Positions 24,269 to 34,167 of a stretch of DNA of 64,000 nucleotides are shown in pieces. The position numbers were made by a program, and so were the translations under genes. Every line of letters begins with the position of its first letter. Position 1 is the stretch's first letter. Below the pieces are notes generated by a model, which did not search any database, was not told the origin of the DNA, and saw nothing but the letters and a program-made list of their open reading frames with translations. This DNA is from Kluyvera ascorbata_C (GTDB lineage Bacteria; Pseudomonadota; Gammaproteobacteria; Enterobacterales; Enterobacteriaceae), in contig NZ_JBIQOI010000001.1 in NCBI RefSeq assembly GCF_044197065.1, positions 1,137,170 to 1,201,169 on the forward strand. The letters run 5' to 3'.

Positions 24269-27200
24269 ATGGACGTCAGCCGCAGAAAGTTTTTTAAAAT
24301 CTGCGCGGGCGGTATGGCTGGGACGACGGCTGCGGCATTAGGGTTTGCCCCAAAAATGGCGTTAGCACAGGCGCGAAATTTCAAATTACTCCGCGCTAAA
24401 GAAGTTCGTAACTCCTGCACATACTGCTCCGTAGGTTGTGGGCTATTAATGTATAGCCTGGGCGATGGAGCCAAAAATACCCGGGAATCGATTTACCACA
24501 TTGAAGGTGACCCGGATCATCCGGTAAGCCGTGGCGCACTGTGTCCGAAAGGCGCGGGGCTGCTGGACTATGTACACAGTGAAAACCGCCTGCGCTATCC
24601 GGAATACCGCGCACCTGGCTCAGATAAATGGCAGCGTATTTCGTGGAATGAAGCCTTCGACCGCATCGCAAAATTGATGAAGGCCGACCGCGACGCCAAC
24701 TTTATTGAGAAGAATGAGCAGGGCGTGACGGTTAACCGCTGGCTCTCCACCGGGATGCTGTGCGCATCCGCGGCAAGTAATGAGACCGGCATGCTGACGC
24801 AGAAGTTTGTGCGCTCACTCGGCATGCTGGCGGTAGACAACCAGGCGCGCGTCTGACACGGACCAACGGTAGCAAGTCTTGCTCCAACATTTGGTCGCGG
24901 TGCGATGACCAACCACTGGGTTGATATCAAAAACGCTAACGTCGTGATGGTGATGGGCGGTAACGCCGCTGAAGCCCATCCAGTGGGTTTCCGCTGGGCG
25001 ATGGAAGCGAAGAACAATAACGATGCCACGCTTATCGTTGTCGACCCGCGCTTTACGCGTACGGCGTCGGTGGCCGATATCTATGCGCCTATTCGTTCCG
25101 GTACCGACATTACCTTCCTGTCGGGCGTACTGCTGTATCTTATCGAAAACAATAAGATCAACGCTGAATACGTGAAGCATTACACCAACGCCAGCCTGCT
25201 GGTGCGGGATGACTTTGCCTTCGAAGACGGCCTGTTCAGCGGCTACGATGCCGAAAAACGCCAGTACGACAAATCGTCCTGGAACTATCAGTACGACGAA
25301 AACGGCTATGCCAAACGCGATGAAACGCTGACCCATCCGCGCTGCGTGTGGAACCTGCTGAAGCAGCACGTTTCCCGCTATACGCCGGACGTGGTGGAGA
25401 ACATCTGCGGTACGCCGAAAGCGGACTTCCTGAAAGTGTGCGACGTGCTGGCCTCCACCAGTGCGGCAGACCGCACGACCACTTTCCTGTATGCACTGGG
25501 CTGGACACAGCACACCGTGGGGGCGCAGAACATTCGCACCATGGCGATGATTCAGCTGCTGCTCGGTAATATGGGGATGGCAGGCGGCGGCGTGAACGCC
25601 TTGCGCGGTCACTCGAACATTCAGGGGTTAACCGACTTAGGTCTGCTGTCGACTAGCCTGACCGGTTATCTGACGCTGCCGTCGGATAAACAGGCGGATC
25701 TGCAAACCTATCTGACAGCGAATACGCCGAAAGCGCTGCTGCCGGAACAGGTGAACTACTGGAGCAACTATCCGAAGTTCTTCGTCAGCCTGATGAAGTC
25801 GTTCTACGGCGACGCGGCAACGAAGGATAACGACTGGGGCTTTAACTGGTTGCCGAAATGGGACCAGGCCTACGACGTTATCAAATACTTCAACATGATG
25901 GATAACGGCAAAGTCACCGGCTATATCTGCCAGGGCTTTAACCCGGTTGCGTCGTTCCCGGACAAAAACAAGGTGGTACGCAGCTTAAGCAAGCTGAAGT
26001 ACATGGTGGTTATCGACCCGTTAGTGACCGAAACCTCGACCTTCTGGCAGAACCACGGCGAGTCTAACGACGTTGACCCATCAACGATCCAGACCGAAGT
26101 GTTCCGCCTGCCGTCGACCTGTTTTGCCGAAGAAGACGGTTCGATTGCCAACTCCGGCCGCTGGCTGCAGTGGCACTGGAAAGGTCAGGATGCACCGGGG
26201 GAAGCGCGTAACGACGGCGAGATTCTGGCCGGTATTTACCATCGTCTGCGCGAAATGTATCGCAACGAAGGCGGTAAAGGCGTTGAACCACTGCTGAAAA
26301 TGGGCTGGAACTACAAACAGCCGGACCATCCTGAGTCTGAAGAAGTCGCGAAAGAGAACAACGGCTATGCGTTGGCCGACCTTTATGATGCCAACGGCGT
26401 GCTGGTGGCGAAAAAAGGTCAGTTGCTTAATAGCTTTGCGCTGCTGCGCGATGACGGTACCACTGCGTCCTCCTGCTGGATCTACACCGGTAGCTGGACT
26501 GAAAAAGGTAACCAGATGGCCAACCGCGATAACGCCGACCCGTCAGGGCTGGGCAATACGCTGGGTTGGGCATGGGCATGGCCGCTGAACCGTCGCGTGC
26601 TGTATAACCGCGCCTCGGCGGACGTTAACGGTAAGCCTTGGGATCCGAAACGGATGCTGATCAAGTGGGATGGTAGCAAATGGACCGGTAACGATATTCC
26701 CGACTTTAATACCGCACCGCCGGGCAGCAAAACCAATCCGTTTATCATGCAGCAGGAAGGTCTGGGTCGCCTGTTTGCCCTCGATAAGCTGGCAGAAGGG
26801 CCGTTCCCGGAACACTACGAGCCGATGGAAACGCCGCTGGGTACCAACCCGCTGCACCCGAACGTTATCTCGAGCCCGGTTGTCCGTATTTACGAAGAAG
26901 ATGCCCTGCGTCTTGGGAAGAAAGATAAGTTCCCATACGTCGGCACCACCTATCGTCTGACCGAGCATTTCCATACCTGGACCAAGCATGCGCGTCTGAA
27001 CGCTATTGCGCAGCCAGAGCAGTTTGTGGAAATCAGCGAAGGGCTGGCGAAGGCCAAAGGCATTGCCAACGGTGACCGTGTGACCGTCAGCAGTAAGCGC
27101 GGCTTTATTCGCGCGGTGGCGGTGGTGACGCGTCGCCTGCAGACCCTGAATGTGAACGGTCAGCAGGTCGAAACCGTCGGTATTCCGCTGCACTGGGGCT

Positions 27201-27316
27201 TTGAGGGCGTAGCGCGTAAAGGCTATATCGCCAATACCCTGACGCCGAACGTCGGCGATTCCAACTCGCAAACGCCGGAGTATAAGGCGTTTCTGGTTAA
27301 CATCGAGAAAGCGTAA
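24269..27316 (+). CDS. fdnG: Formate dehydrogenase-N alpha subunit, selenocysteine-containing
   Basis: 1015-residue periplasmic Mo-bisMGD selenoprotein that oxidises formate to CO2. A TGA at 24854-24856 (codon 196) is read as selenocysteine; the frame continues with HGPTVASLAPTFGRGAMTNH, as in E. coli. The N-terminus has a Tat signal (SRRKFFKICAGG, cleavage after ALA), and the [4Fe-4S] ligands are Cys50, Cys53, Cys57 and Cys92. Start chosen at ATG 24269 after GAGGAAAATA; the total length equals E. coli FdnG. It is the first gene of fdnGHI and feeds electrons through FdnH and FdnI to menaquinone for nitrate respiration. Confidence 0.97.
24854..24900 (+). promoter_or_regulatory. UGA selenocysteine codon and bacterial SECIS hairpin in fdnG
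   Basis: Bases directly after the UGA can fold into the SelB-binding hairpin: CACGGACCAACGGTAGCAAG lies upstream of GTCTTGCTCC and ATTTGGTCGCGGTG. The pairing includes GGACCAA/TTTGGTC and AGCAAG/CTTGCT. A downstream hairpin of this kind is required for UGA decoding in enterobacteria. Confidence 0.85.
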
Positions 27317-27327
27317 GGAGCGTTTAA

Positions 27328-28215
27328 ATGGCGATGGAAACACAAGACATTATTAAACGCTCTGCAACTAACCCGATTACCCCCGCGCCTCGTGCGCGGG
27401 ATTATAAGGATGAAGTTGCCAAGCTGATTGATGTCTCCTCCTGTGTGGGCTGTAAAGCCTGCCAGGTGGCCTGCTCTGAGTGGAACGATATTCGCGACGA
27501 AGTAGGGCATTGCGTGGGGGTTTACGATAACCCCGCCGATCTCAGCGCTAAGTCCTGGACGGTGATGCGCTTTAGCGAAACCGAACAGAACGGCAAGCTG
27601 GAATGGCTGATTCGTAAAGACGGCTGTATGCACTGTGAGGACCCAGGTTGCCTGAAGGCATGTCCGTCCGCCGGGGCGATTATTCAGTACGCCAACGGGA
27701 TCGTCGATTTCCAGCAGGAAAACTGCATCGGCTGCGGTTACTGCATCGCCGGGTGTCCGTTTAATATTCCGCGCCTCAATAAAGAGGATAACCGCGTTTA
27801 TAAATGCACCCTGTGTGTAGACCGCGTCAGCGTGGGTCAGGAACCGGCCTGCGTGAAAACCTGTCCGACCGGAGCGATTCACTTCGGCACCAAAAAAGAG
27901 ATGCTGGACGTGGCGCAGGAGCGCGTCGATAAGCTTAAGAAACGCGGCTATCCGCATGCCGGTATCTATAATCCGGAAGGCGTGGGCGGAACGCACGTGA
28001 TGTATGTACTGCATCATGCGGACCAGCCGGAGCTGTATCATAAGCTGCCGAAAGATCCGGCCATCGATACCAGCATTAATCTGTGGAAAGGGGCGCTCAA
28101 ACCGCTGTCTGCCGCTGGCTTTATCGCCACCTTTGCCGGGCTGATTTATCACTACATTGGTATTGGCCCGAACAAAGAAGTGGATGATGACGAAGAGGAG
28201 GATGGCCATGAGTAA
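27328..28215 (+). CDS. fdnH: Formate dehydrogenase-N beta (iron-sulfur) subunit
   Basis: 295-residue subunit with four [4Fe-4S] clusters. Cys groups: CVGCKACQVACSEW, CMHCEDPGCLKACPSAGA, CIGCGYCIAGCPFN and CTLCVDRVSVGQEPACVKTC. A single C-terminal membrane helix (AAGFIATFAGLIYHYIGIG) anchors it. The ATG is 12 bp after fdnG with AAGGAGCG as Shine-Dalgarno. It overlaps fdnI by 8 bp. Confidence 0.96.
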   Translation: MAMETQDIIKRSATNPITPAPRARDYKDEVAKLIDVSSCVGCKACQVACSEWNDIRDEVGHCVGVYDNPADLSAKSWTVMRFSETEQNGKLEWLIRKDGCMHCEDPGCLKACPSAGAIIQYANGIVDFQQENCIGCGYCIAGCPFNIPRLNKEDNRVYKCTLCVDRVSVGQEPACVKTCPTGAIHFGTKKEMLDVAQERVDKLKKRGYPHAGIYNPEGVGGTHVMYVLHHADQPELYHKLPKDPAIDTSINLWKGALKPLSAAGFIATFAGLIYHYIGIGPNKEVDDDEEEDGHE

Positions 28216-28864
28216 GTCGAAAATGATTGTGCGCACCAAGTTTGTCGATCGCGCCTGTCACTGGACGGTGGCTATCTGCTTCTTCCTGGTGGCGGTATCG
28301 GGGATTTCGTTTTTCTTCCCGACGCTGCAATGGCTGACCGAAACTTTCGGTACACCGCAGATGGGGCGTATTCTGCACCCGTTCTTCGGCGTGCTGATCT
28401 TCGTGGTGTTGATGTTTATGTTTGCCCGCTTCGTGCATCACAACATTCCGGACAAGCAGGATATTCCGTGGGTGCTGGGGATTGTCGAAGTCCTGAAAGG
28501 CAACGAGCATAAAGTGGCGAAGGTCGGGAAATATAACGCCGGACAGAAGATGATGTTCTGGACCATTATGAGCATGATTTTCGTGCTGCTGGTGACCGGG
28601 GTGATTATCTGGCGTCCTTATTTCGCGCCGTTCTTCCCGATTCAGGTGATTCGCTATGCGCTGCTGATTCATGCTGCTTCCGCTATTATCCTGATCCATG
28701 CAATCCTCATCCATATGTATATGGCGTTCTGGGTCAAAGGGTCGATTAAAGGGATGATTGAAGGCAAGGTGAGCCGCCGCTGGGCGCAGAAACACCACCC
28801 GCGCTGGTATCGTGAAGTTGAGCGAGTAGAGGCGAAGAAAGAGAGTTCGGAAGGGATGAAGTAG
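28208..28864 (+). CDS. fdnI: Formate dehydrogenase-N gamma subunit (cytochrome b556)
   Basis: 218-residue four-helix membrane cytochrome b that passes electrons to menaquinone. It begins MSKSKMIVRTKFVDRACHWT, essentially the E. coli start. Heme-ligand histidines are expected in RACHWTVA, ILHPFFG and the helix LLIHAASAIILIHAILIHMY. ATG 28208 lies inside the fdnH end after GAGGAGGATGGCC. Confidence 0.96.
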   Translation: MSKSKMIVRTKFVDRACHWTVAICFFLVAVSGISFFFPTLQWLTETFGTPQMGRILHPFFGVLIFVVLMFMFARFVHHNIPDKQDIPWVLGIVEVLKGNEHKVAKVGKYNAGQKMMFWTIMSMIFVLLVTGVIIWRPYFAPFFPIQVIRYALLIHAASAIILIHAILIHMYMAFWVKGSIKGMIEGKVSRRWAQKHHPRWYREVERVEAKKESSEGMK

Positions 28865-28885
28865 GGGTTCTTTCCGGAAGTGAAG

Positions 28886-28930
28886 AGCGGTTTGATGTTT
28901 CTTAAGGGGAATGTTGAGCCGCTTTTTTTT
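28886..28930 (+). terminator. Possible terminator after fdnGHI
   Basis: AGCGG (28886-28890) pairs with CCGCT (28919-28923), directly followed by seven further Ts. The short stem and long loop make this a weak but well-placed candidate. Confidence 0.45.
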
Positions 28931-29167
28931 GTTTGTGGTATAGCAGCACTCATGTGTTTGTAATGAGAGCATCGATGGCTGATATGATGCTTGAGCGTTC
29001 GTTGCATATTCTCCTGTTGCATTACGCACTCATGCCAGCATCGTGTATGAATCATTCGCGCTGTATATATGGATAAACCCGCCGTCGCACCTTTTTGTCT
29101 GGTCTGCTCCCCATGAATGGTCAATAATGCCCCTCTGCAAACTCAACAGAAACAAGTGATTAGAGGG
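28931..29167. other. Non-coding interval between fdnI and the AraJ-like gene
   Basis: About 240 bp without a convincing gene. In E. coli a regulator gene (yddM) lies near here; I see no trace of it. The interval probably holds the promoter of the MFS gene. Confidence 0.5.
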
Positions 29168-30334
29168 ATGAAAAAGACAATTTTTGCGCTGGCGCTGGGC
29201 ACGTTTGGCCTGGGGATGGCGGAGTTTGGCATTATGGGCGTGCTGCCGGAACTGGCGCATGACGTGGGAATCTCGATCCCAGCGGCAGGCAATATGATCT
29301 CCTGGTATGCCTTCGGCGTGGTCATTGGTGCGCCGATTATTGCGCTGTTTTCCACGCGCTTCTCTCTGAAGTCAATCATGCTGCTGCTGGCGGCACTCTG
29401 CGTGCTGGGTAACGTTATTTTCACCGTGTCATCGAGCTACACGATGCTGGCGATTGGGCGACTGGTGTCAGGTTTTCCGCACGGGGCATTCTTTGGCGTG
29501 GGGGCGATTATTCTGTCGAAGATTGCACCGCGTGGCAGGGTGACGGCGGCGGTGGCGGGAATGATCGCCGGTATGACGGTGGCTAATCTGGTTGGCGTAC
29601 CGGCGGGAACGTGGTTAGGCCATCAGTTCAGTTGGCGCTATACCTTCCTCGCGATTGCGCTGTTTGACGTGGCGGTGCTGGTGGCGATTATCGCCTGGGT
29701 ACCAACGCTGTTTGATAAATCCGACGCGCGCCTACGCGAGCAGTTCCACTTCCTGAAAAGCCCTGCACCGTGGCTAATCTTTGCGGCGACCATGTTTGGT
29801 AATGCTGGCGTGTTCGCGTGGTTCAGCTACATCAAGCCGTTTATGATGAACGTCTCGGGTTTCCCGGAAGGGGCCATCATGTTCATTATGATGCTGGTGG
29901 GGCTTGGCATGGTGCTGGGTAATATTCTCAGCGGCAAGCTTTCCGGGCGCTACAGTCCGCTGCGCATAGCGGCAACAACCGATTTCGTCATCGTGGTCGC
30001 GCTGTTGCTTATTTTCGCGCTCGGCGGTTTCAAAATCGCGTCGTTGGTCTTGGCATTTATCTGCTGTGCGGGGCTATTTGCGCTTTCCGCGCCGTTGCAA
30101 ATTTTGCTGCTGCAGAACGCAAAGGGCGGTGAAATGTTAGGAGCGGCTGGTGGGCAGATTGCCTTTAACCTTGGCAGTGCGATCGGGGCGTTCTTCGGGG
30201 GGCTGATGATTACGATGAATTTCGGCTGGAGTTCTGTGGCGCTGCCGGCAGCGGCGTTGTCATTCCTGGCGATGTCGTCTCTGCTGCTTTATGCCCGTTA
30301 CCAGCAGCAGCAACAGAAGCTGGTGGCTGCCTGA
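29168..30334 (+). CDS. AraJ-like MFS transporter
   Basis: 388-residue MFS protein with 12 predicted helices. It is clearly similar along its whole length to E. coli AraJ (LALGTFGLGMAEFGIMGVLP, GRLVSGFPHGAFFGVGAII, REQFHFL-SPAPWLIFAATM), a DHA1-type exporter of uncertain substrate. I start it at MKKTIFALALG (29168) by homology; the Shine-Dalgarno there (GAGGG) is too close, and an in-frame ATG at 29117 is an alternative. No arabinose genes are nearby, so it may be a paralogue rather than araJ itself. Confidence 0.8.
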   Translation: MKKTIFALALGTFGLGMAEFGIMGVLPELAHDVGISIPAAGNMISWYAFGVVIGAPIIALFSTRFSLKSIMLLLAALCVLGNVIFTVSSSYTMLAIGRLVSGFPHGAFFGVGAIILSKIAPRGRVTAAVAGMIAGMTVANLVGVPAGTWLGHQFSWRYTFLAIALFDVAVLVAIIAWVPTLFDKSDARLREQFHFLKSPAPWLIFAATMFGNAGVFAWFSYIKPFMMNVSGFPEGAIMFIMMLVGLGMVLGNILSGKLSGRYSPLRIAATTDFVIVVALLLIFALGGFKIASLVLAFICCAGLFALSAPLQILLLQNAKGGEMLGAAGGQIAFNLGSAIGAFFGGLMITMNFGWSSVALPAAALSFLAMSSLLLYARYQQQQQKLVAA

Positions 30335-30338
30335 GAGT

Positions 30339-30362
30339 AGCCTCTCCCTCACAGGAGAGGCT
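30339..30362. terminator. Bidirectional terminator hairpin
   Basis: Perfect 9-bp stem AGCCTCTCC / GGAGAGGCT with a 6-base loop between convergent araJ-like and adhP genes. The flanking T tract is poor, so it may act only partially. Confidence 0.6.
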
Positions 30363-30369
30363 CTGAACA

Positions 30370-31380
30370 TTAATGGCGAAGATCGATAACCATACGGCCA
30401 CGAATCTGGCCCAGCTCCATCTCTTTAAAGATGGCGTTGATGTCGTTTAACGGACGCAGCGCCACTTTCGGTACCACTTTCCCTTCAGCGGCAAACTGGA
30501 AGGCCTCGGTCAGATCCTGACGGGTGCCGACCAGCGAACCGACCACTTCGATACCGTCGAGTACCAGACGTGGAATATCAAGGCTCATTGCTTCCGGTGG
30601 CAGGCCAACGGCCACCACGCGGCCACCGGCACGTACGGCGTCAACGGCGGAGTTAAAGGCCGCTTTCGCAACGGCGGTAACGACTGCAGCGTGCGCGCCG
30701 CCGGTCAGTTCCTGAACCTGTTTGGCGGCATCTTCGCTGCGTGAGTTGATAATAAGATCCGCGCCCATCTCTTTGGCCAGCTTCAGCTGCTCATCGTTCA
30801 CATCGAGAGCGATCACTTTGGCATTAAAGACGTTTTTCGCGTATTGCAGCGCCAGGTTGCCCAGACCACCCAGACCGTAAATGGCAATCCACTGACCTGG
30901 TTTGATTTTCGAGATTTTGACGGCTTTATAGGTGGTGACACCTGCGCAGGTGATGCTGCTCGCCGCGGCGGAATCAAGGCCATCCGGGACTTTGACTGAA
31001 TAGTCAGCGGTGACGATGCACTCTTCTGCCATGCCACCATCTACACTGTAGCCCGCATTTTTTACCGAACGACACAGCGTTTCGTTACCACTGTTACAGT
31101 ATTCACAGTGGCCACAGCCTTCGAAGAACCAGGCAACGCTCGCGCGATCGCCCACTTTAAGAGAGGAGACGCCAGGACCGATAGCTTTGACGATCCCAAT
31201 ACCTTCATGGCCGAGGATAACCCCAGTCTTGTCGCCGAAATCACCGTTTTTCACGTGCAAATCGGTGTGACAGACCCCACAGCACTCCATTGTTAACAGG
31301 GCTTCACCGTGCTGCAGTGGGCGCAGCGTTTTTTCAGTGACGTTTACCTGATGGTCATGTGTGACAACAGCAGCCTTCAT
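30370..31380 (-). CDS. adhP: Zinc-dependent alcohol dehydrogenase AdhP
   Basis: 336-residue medium-chain dehydrogenase, the same length as E. coli AdhP and strongly similar. Catalytic zinc ligands are Cys37 (CGVCHTDLH), His58 (GHEGIG) and a later Cys (ITCAGVTTYK); structural zinc cysteines are in EGCGHCEYCNSGNETLC. The NAD motif is GLGGLG. It oxidises ethanol and other short alcohols. ATG 31380 follows AGGAGTAGGAT. It stands alone, as in E. coli. Confidence 0.95.
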   Translation of the reverse strand: MKAAVVTHDHQVNVTEKTLRPLQHGEALLTMECCGVCHTDLHVKNGDFGDKTGVILGHEGIGIVKAIGPGVSSLKVGDRASVAWFFEGCGHCEYCNSGNETLCRSVKNAGYSVDGGMAEECIVTADYSVKVPDGLDSAAASSITCAGVTTYKAVKISKIKPGQWIAIYGLGGLGNLALQYAKNVFNAKVIALDVNDEQLKLAKEMGADLIINSRSEDAAKQVQELTGGAHAAVVTAVAKAAFNSAVDAVRAGGRVVAVGLPPEAMSLDIPRLVLDGIEVVGSLVGTRQDLTEAFQFAAEGKVVPKVALRPLNDINAIFKEMELGQIRGRMVIDLRH

Positions 31381-31597
31381 ATCCTACTCCTGGTTAATAT
31401 GTATTTGATAATAATACTCATTAATGATTAGTGAAAATGGCGGAAATTGCAAGGCGGAGGGTAGGCGGAATCTAGTGGTTTTTCATATTGATAGCACAGA
31501 GTGTTCACCGTTCTGTCACTAAGCGTTCATCATTTATTCATCAGTAAACTCTACCGTGTCGTTTTTGTTTTTCTTATAACGATAGAGTGACGACACA

Positions 31598-32197
31598 ATG
31601 CATCTGGTAAAAAAAATCCTTGCAGCAAGCCTTTTTCTTTCCGCCGTCGCGCAGGCTCACAACGTACTTGATTTCCCACAGCCGGAAAATAACCCTGAAG
31701 AGTTTTACGCGGTTACCGAGATTCCAGCCGGCGGTATTATTAAATATGAAACTGACGCCAAGACCGGTTTTCTGGTCGCCGACCGCTTTCAGTCCATGCC
31801 GGTGTCTTATCCAGCAAACTACGGTTCTCTGACACAGTCTCTGGCAGGCGATGGCGATCCGCTGGATGTTGTATTTTATACCCGCGCTCCAATGGCGCCT
31901 GGTACGCTTATCAAACTGCGCGCGATCGGTGTGTTGAAGATGATTGATGGGGGTGAGAAAGACGATAAAATTATCGCCGTGCCAACCAGCAAAATTGACC
32001 CAACCTATGACGATATAAAGAATGTGAGCGACCTGCCGAAGGTAGAGCAGGAACGTTTGCAGGCGTTTTTCCGCGTCTACAAACAGCTACCGGAAGGTCG
32101 CAAAAAGGTAGAATTGAACGGTTTTAATGATGCCGCTGCCGCGAAGCAGGAAATTAAGCAGGCGTGGGATGCCTGGAAAGAGAAGAATCCACAGTAA
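31598..32197 (+). CDS. Periplasmic inorganic pyrophosphatase (family I)
   Basis: 199-residue family-I pyrophosphatase with a signal peptide (MHLVKKILAASLFLSAVAQA). The family signature is present: YPANYGSLTQSLAGDGDPLD, holding the metal-binding aspartates, with VFYTRAPMAPG and later lysines. Cytoplasmic Ppa has no such leader, so this is an exported homologue known in several proteobacteria. Its role may be hydrolysis of periplasmic PPi, but that is inference. It is divergent from adhP with a 217-bp gap. Confidence 0.85.
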   Translation: MHLVKKILAASLFLSAVAQAHNVLDFPQPENNPEEFYAVTEIPAGGIIKYETDAKTGFLVADRFQSMPVSYPANYGSLTQSLAGDGDPLDVVFYTRAPMAPGTLIKLRAIGVLKMIDGGEKDDKIIAVPTSKIDPTYDDIKNVSDLPKVEQERLQAFFRVYKQLPEGRKKVELNGFNDAAAAKQEIKQAWDAWKEKNPQ

Positions 32198-32221
32198 AAC
32201 GCCGACTCCGGGTATAGCGAA

Positions 32222-32252
32222 AACCCGGCGTCGCTGCGCTCGGCCGGGCTAC
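32222..32252. repeat. Short REP (Y-type unit)
   Basis: AACCCGGCGTCGCTGCGCTC followed by GGCCGGGCTAC is a single REP palindrome between convergent genes (pyrophosphatase and ABC-F). Confidence 0.75.
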
Positions 32253-32259
32253 GAGGTGG

Positions 32260-33972
32260 TTAGGTTAGCTGATTGTTGATGTTGGCAATCTCCTCGCGCC
32301 AGCGCTGTTGCAACTGCGGTTTCTGATGTTTTGGCTTACGCGCCAGGTCTTCGGCTAACCGCCACTCAAGCTCAATTAAACGCTCCAGCAGGTCATCAGC
32401 CTCCGTTGTGACTTTCTCGTCTATGGCGGTGACTAAGCACGGTGCGTCCGGACAAGTACGGTGACGAAGTTGCTCGTACACTGCGTCAGCATCAGGCCAT
32501 TCGCTTAAACCCTTCTCGTCAATCAACCAGAAACGGTTGCAGCTATTGCTGATAAGCTGACGGTCGTGGCTGACCAGCAAAACGCCGCCGGGATACTCAC
32601 TAAGCGTTTGCGCAAGCGCCGCTTTTCCGTCGATATCCAGGTGGTTTGTAGGTTCATCAAGCAATAGCAGGCTGTATCGGGCGAGCGATAACCCGACAAA
32701 CAGCAGGCGAGAGCGCTCACCGCCGCTTAAGGTTCTGACCTTTTGCCCGTGTCGCGCCCAGCCAAAACCGGTGGAAATCAGCGCGCGTTTACGGGTTTCA
32801 GCATAGGGTTCAAAGGCTTCAAGTGCGTCCAGCAGGCTGTCGTCGTCCGCTAACTGGTGCAGCGTCTGATCGTAATAGCCTGCTTTAAGGCGAGGGTGAA
32901 GCTTAAGCCCGGCATCCGCTGATGTATGCTGTATCTGCCGCCAGAGCAGGCGTAACAGCGAGGACTTACCGCCGCCGTTACGTCCCATAATGGCGACGCG
33001 ATCGCCACTTTGTAGCCGCGCAATATCGGTCGTAAACAACGGCGCCAGGCCTGGTGCTGGCGGCACAGGCAAGTTGTCCATTTCCAACAGACGGTCTGCC
33101 CGCAGTGCATCGCCGTGAAGCGCGAGCGTCCATGGCGTGCCGGCGGTGAGTTCCGTCTGGCTCTCCTTTAATCGTGTGACCTGTTTTTCCATCTGCTTGG
33201 CTTTACGCGAGAGGTCTTCGTTGTCATACACCCGTCCCCAGGTGGCCAGCCGTTTGGCGCTGGCGGTGACGCGGTCGATCTCTTTTTGTTCCGCTTTATG
33301 ACGCAGCGCATCACTTTCATCCTGCTCTTCTAACGCCTGGCGGGCCGCGGAGCAGGGCAGTGAAAACGCATGCAGGGTTTTATCACGCAAAATCCAGCTG
33401 GTATTGGTGACCGCATCCAGCAGCGGATTATCGTGTGAAACCAGAACGAAGCTGCCGCTCCAGCTATTCAGGAAGTTTTCCAGCCATAGCAGTGTTGGCA
33501 GGTCGAGATGGTTGCCCGGTTCATCCAGCAGCAGCAGGTCCGGTTGCAGGATGAGTGCACGAGCCAACAACAGTCGGGTATGCTGGCCACCACTTAGGGT
33601 TGCCGCCGGGTTATCTATCTCAACTGGGGAGAAGCCCATTTCCGTTAACAAACGCTCGGCTTGCCAGCGCTGGCTTTCACGAACGGATTCTGGCAGCTGT
33701 GCGAGTACCGACTGAATCAGCGTGCGGTCGAGTAGTTCAGCAGGAAGATGCTGTTCTACACGGGCCATCAGACAATGGCTGGCTAACGCGACGCGTCCGG
33801 AAGAGGGGGCAAGCGTGCCATCCAGTACCTGTAACAGGGTACTTTTGCCGCAGCCGTTGTAGCCGATGAGGCCAATACGGTCGCCTTTTTTCAGGGTAAA
33901 AGAAAGGTCAGTGAAAAGAGGGCCGAAAGCCGTCTCAACGTGAAGAGATTGTGCAGTTAATAATGTGCTCAT
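32260..33972 (-). CDS. ABC-F family ATPase (ribosome-associated or antibiotic-resistance type)
   Basis: 570-residue protein with two ABC domains and no membrane segment. Domain 1: Walker A GYNGCGKST, signature LSGGQHTRLLLARAL, Walker B LLLLDEPGNHLDL. Domain 2: GRNGGGKSS, LSGGERSRLLF, LLLLDEPTNHLDI. The linker (about residues 225-285) is rich in Lys, Glu and Arg, as in ABC-F proteins that act at the ribosomal E site. The C-terminal part resembles Uup-like helices but is short. Start at ATG 33972; a TTG 12 bp upstream is in frame. The leader upstream has the organisation of an attenuator, which hints at induction by ribosome stalling. Confidence 0.85.
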   Translation of the reverse strand: MSTLLTAQSLHVETAFGPLFTDLSFTLKKGDRIGLIGYNGCGKSTLLQVLDGTLAPSSGRVALASHCLMARVEQHLPAELLDRTLIQSVLAQLPESVRESQRWQAERLLTEMGFSPVEIDNPAATLSGGQHTRLLLARALILQPDLLLLDEPGNHLDLPTLLWLENFLNSWSGSFVLVSHDNPLLDAVTNTSWILRDKTLHAFSLPCSAARQALEEQDESDALRHKAEQKEIDRVTASAKRLATWGRVYDNEDLSRKAKQMEKQVTRLKESQTELTAGTPWTLALHGDALRADRLLEMDNLPVPPAPGLAPLFTTDIARLQSGDRVAIMGRNGGGKSSLLRLLWRQIQHTSADAGLKLHPRLKAGYYDQTLHQLADDDSLLDALEAFEPYAETRKRALISTGFGWARHGQKVRTLSGGERSRLLFVGLSLARYSLLLLDEPTNHLDIDGKAALAQTLSEYPGGVLLVSHDRQLISNSCNRFWLIDEKGLSEWPDADAVYEQLRHRTCPDAPCLVTAIDEKVTTEADDLLERLIELEWRLAEDLARKPKHQKPQLQQRWREEIANINNQLT

Positions 33973-33974
33973 TT

Positions 33975-34130
33975 GCTTACTCAAGAGTTACAGGCATGTG
34001 GATGCCTCGTCAAACATCGCTGACGATAACTAAGTAAGCCCGAGGGAAGGGTTTAGGGATTGGTGTCTTCGCTCAAGCCGAAGTTATCGCAGCATGAAAC
34101 CGATAACGCTTGAGCTGGTGCGATCACCAA
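33975..34130 (-). promoter_or_regulatory. Candidate ribosome-dependent attenuator of the ABC-F gene
   Basis: On the minus strand, arm 1 GCTCAAGC-GTTATCG (34115-34101) pairs with arm 2 CGATAAC...GCTTGAGC (34089-34071), forming 15 bp with a 4-base bulge. Arm 2 also matches arm 3 AGTTATCG (34031-34024). GCTTACT (34039-34033), next to arm 3, is perfectly complementary to AGTAAGC (33981-33975), which covers the ABC-F ribosome-binding region. Arm 1 lies inside the leader ORF and arm 2 contains its stop codon. The pairings are read directly; the regulatory model is inference. Confidence 0.62.
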
Positions 34131-34167
34131 ATGTATGTGAAACATTGAAAATTTCACAGTACAGCAT
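34084..34167 (-). CDS. 27-residue leader peptide upstream of the ABC-F gene
   Basis: A very strong Shine-Dalgarno (AAGGAGG, 34180-34174) with ideal spacing precedes ATG 34167. The ORF has 27 codons and begins MLYCEIFNVSHTFGDRTSSS, ending VIGFMLR. Its last third encodes one arm of a stable hairpin and its UAA lies in the opposing arm. This is the layout of leader peptides that sense ribosome stalling, as for erm and some ABC-F resistance genes. I do not recognise the peptide from a named family. Confidence 0.65.
   Translation of the reverse strand: MLYCEIFNVSHTFGDRTSSSVIGFMLR

Noticed and set aside
24854..24856. In-frame TGA that splits fdnG into two frames
   Set aside because: Not a nonsense mutation: it is the selenocysteine codon 196 of FdnG, followed by a SECIS-like hairpin and a conserved continuation.
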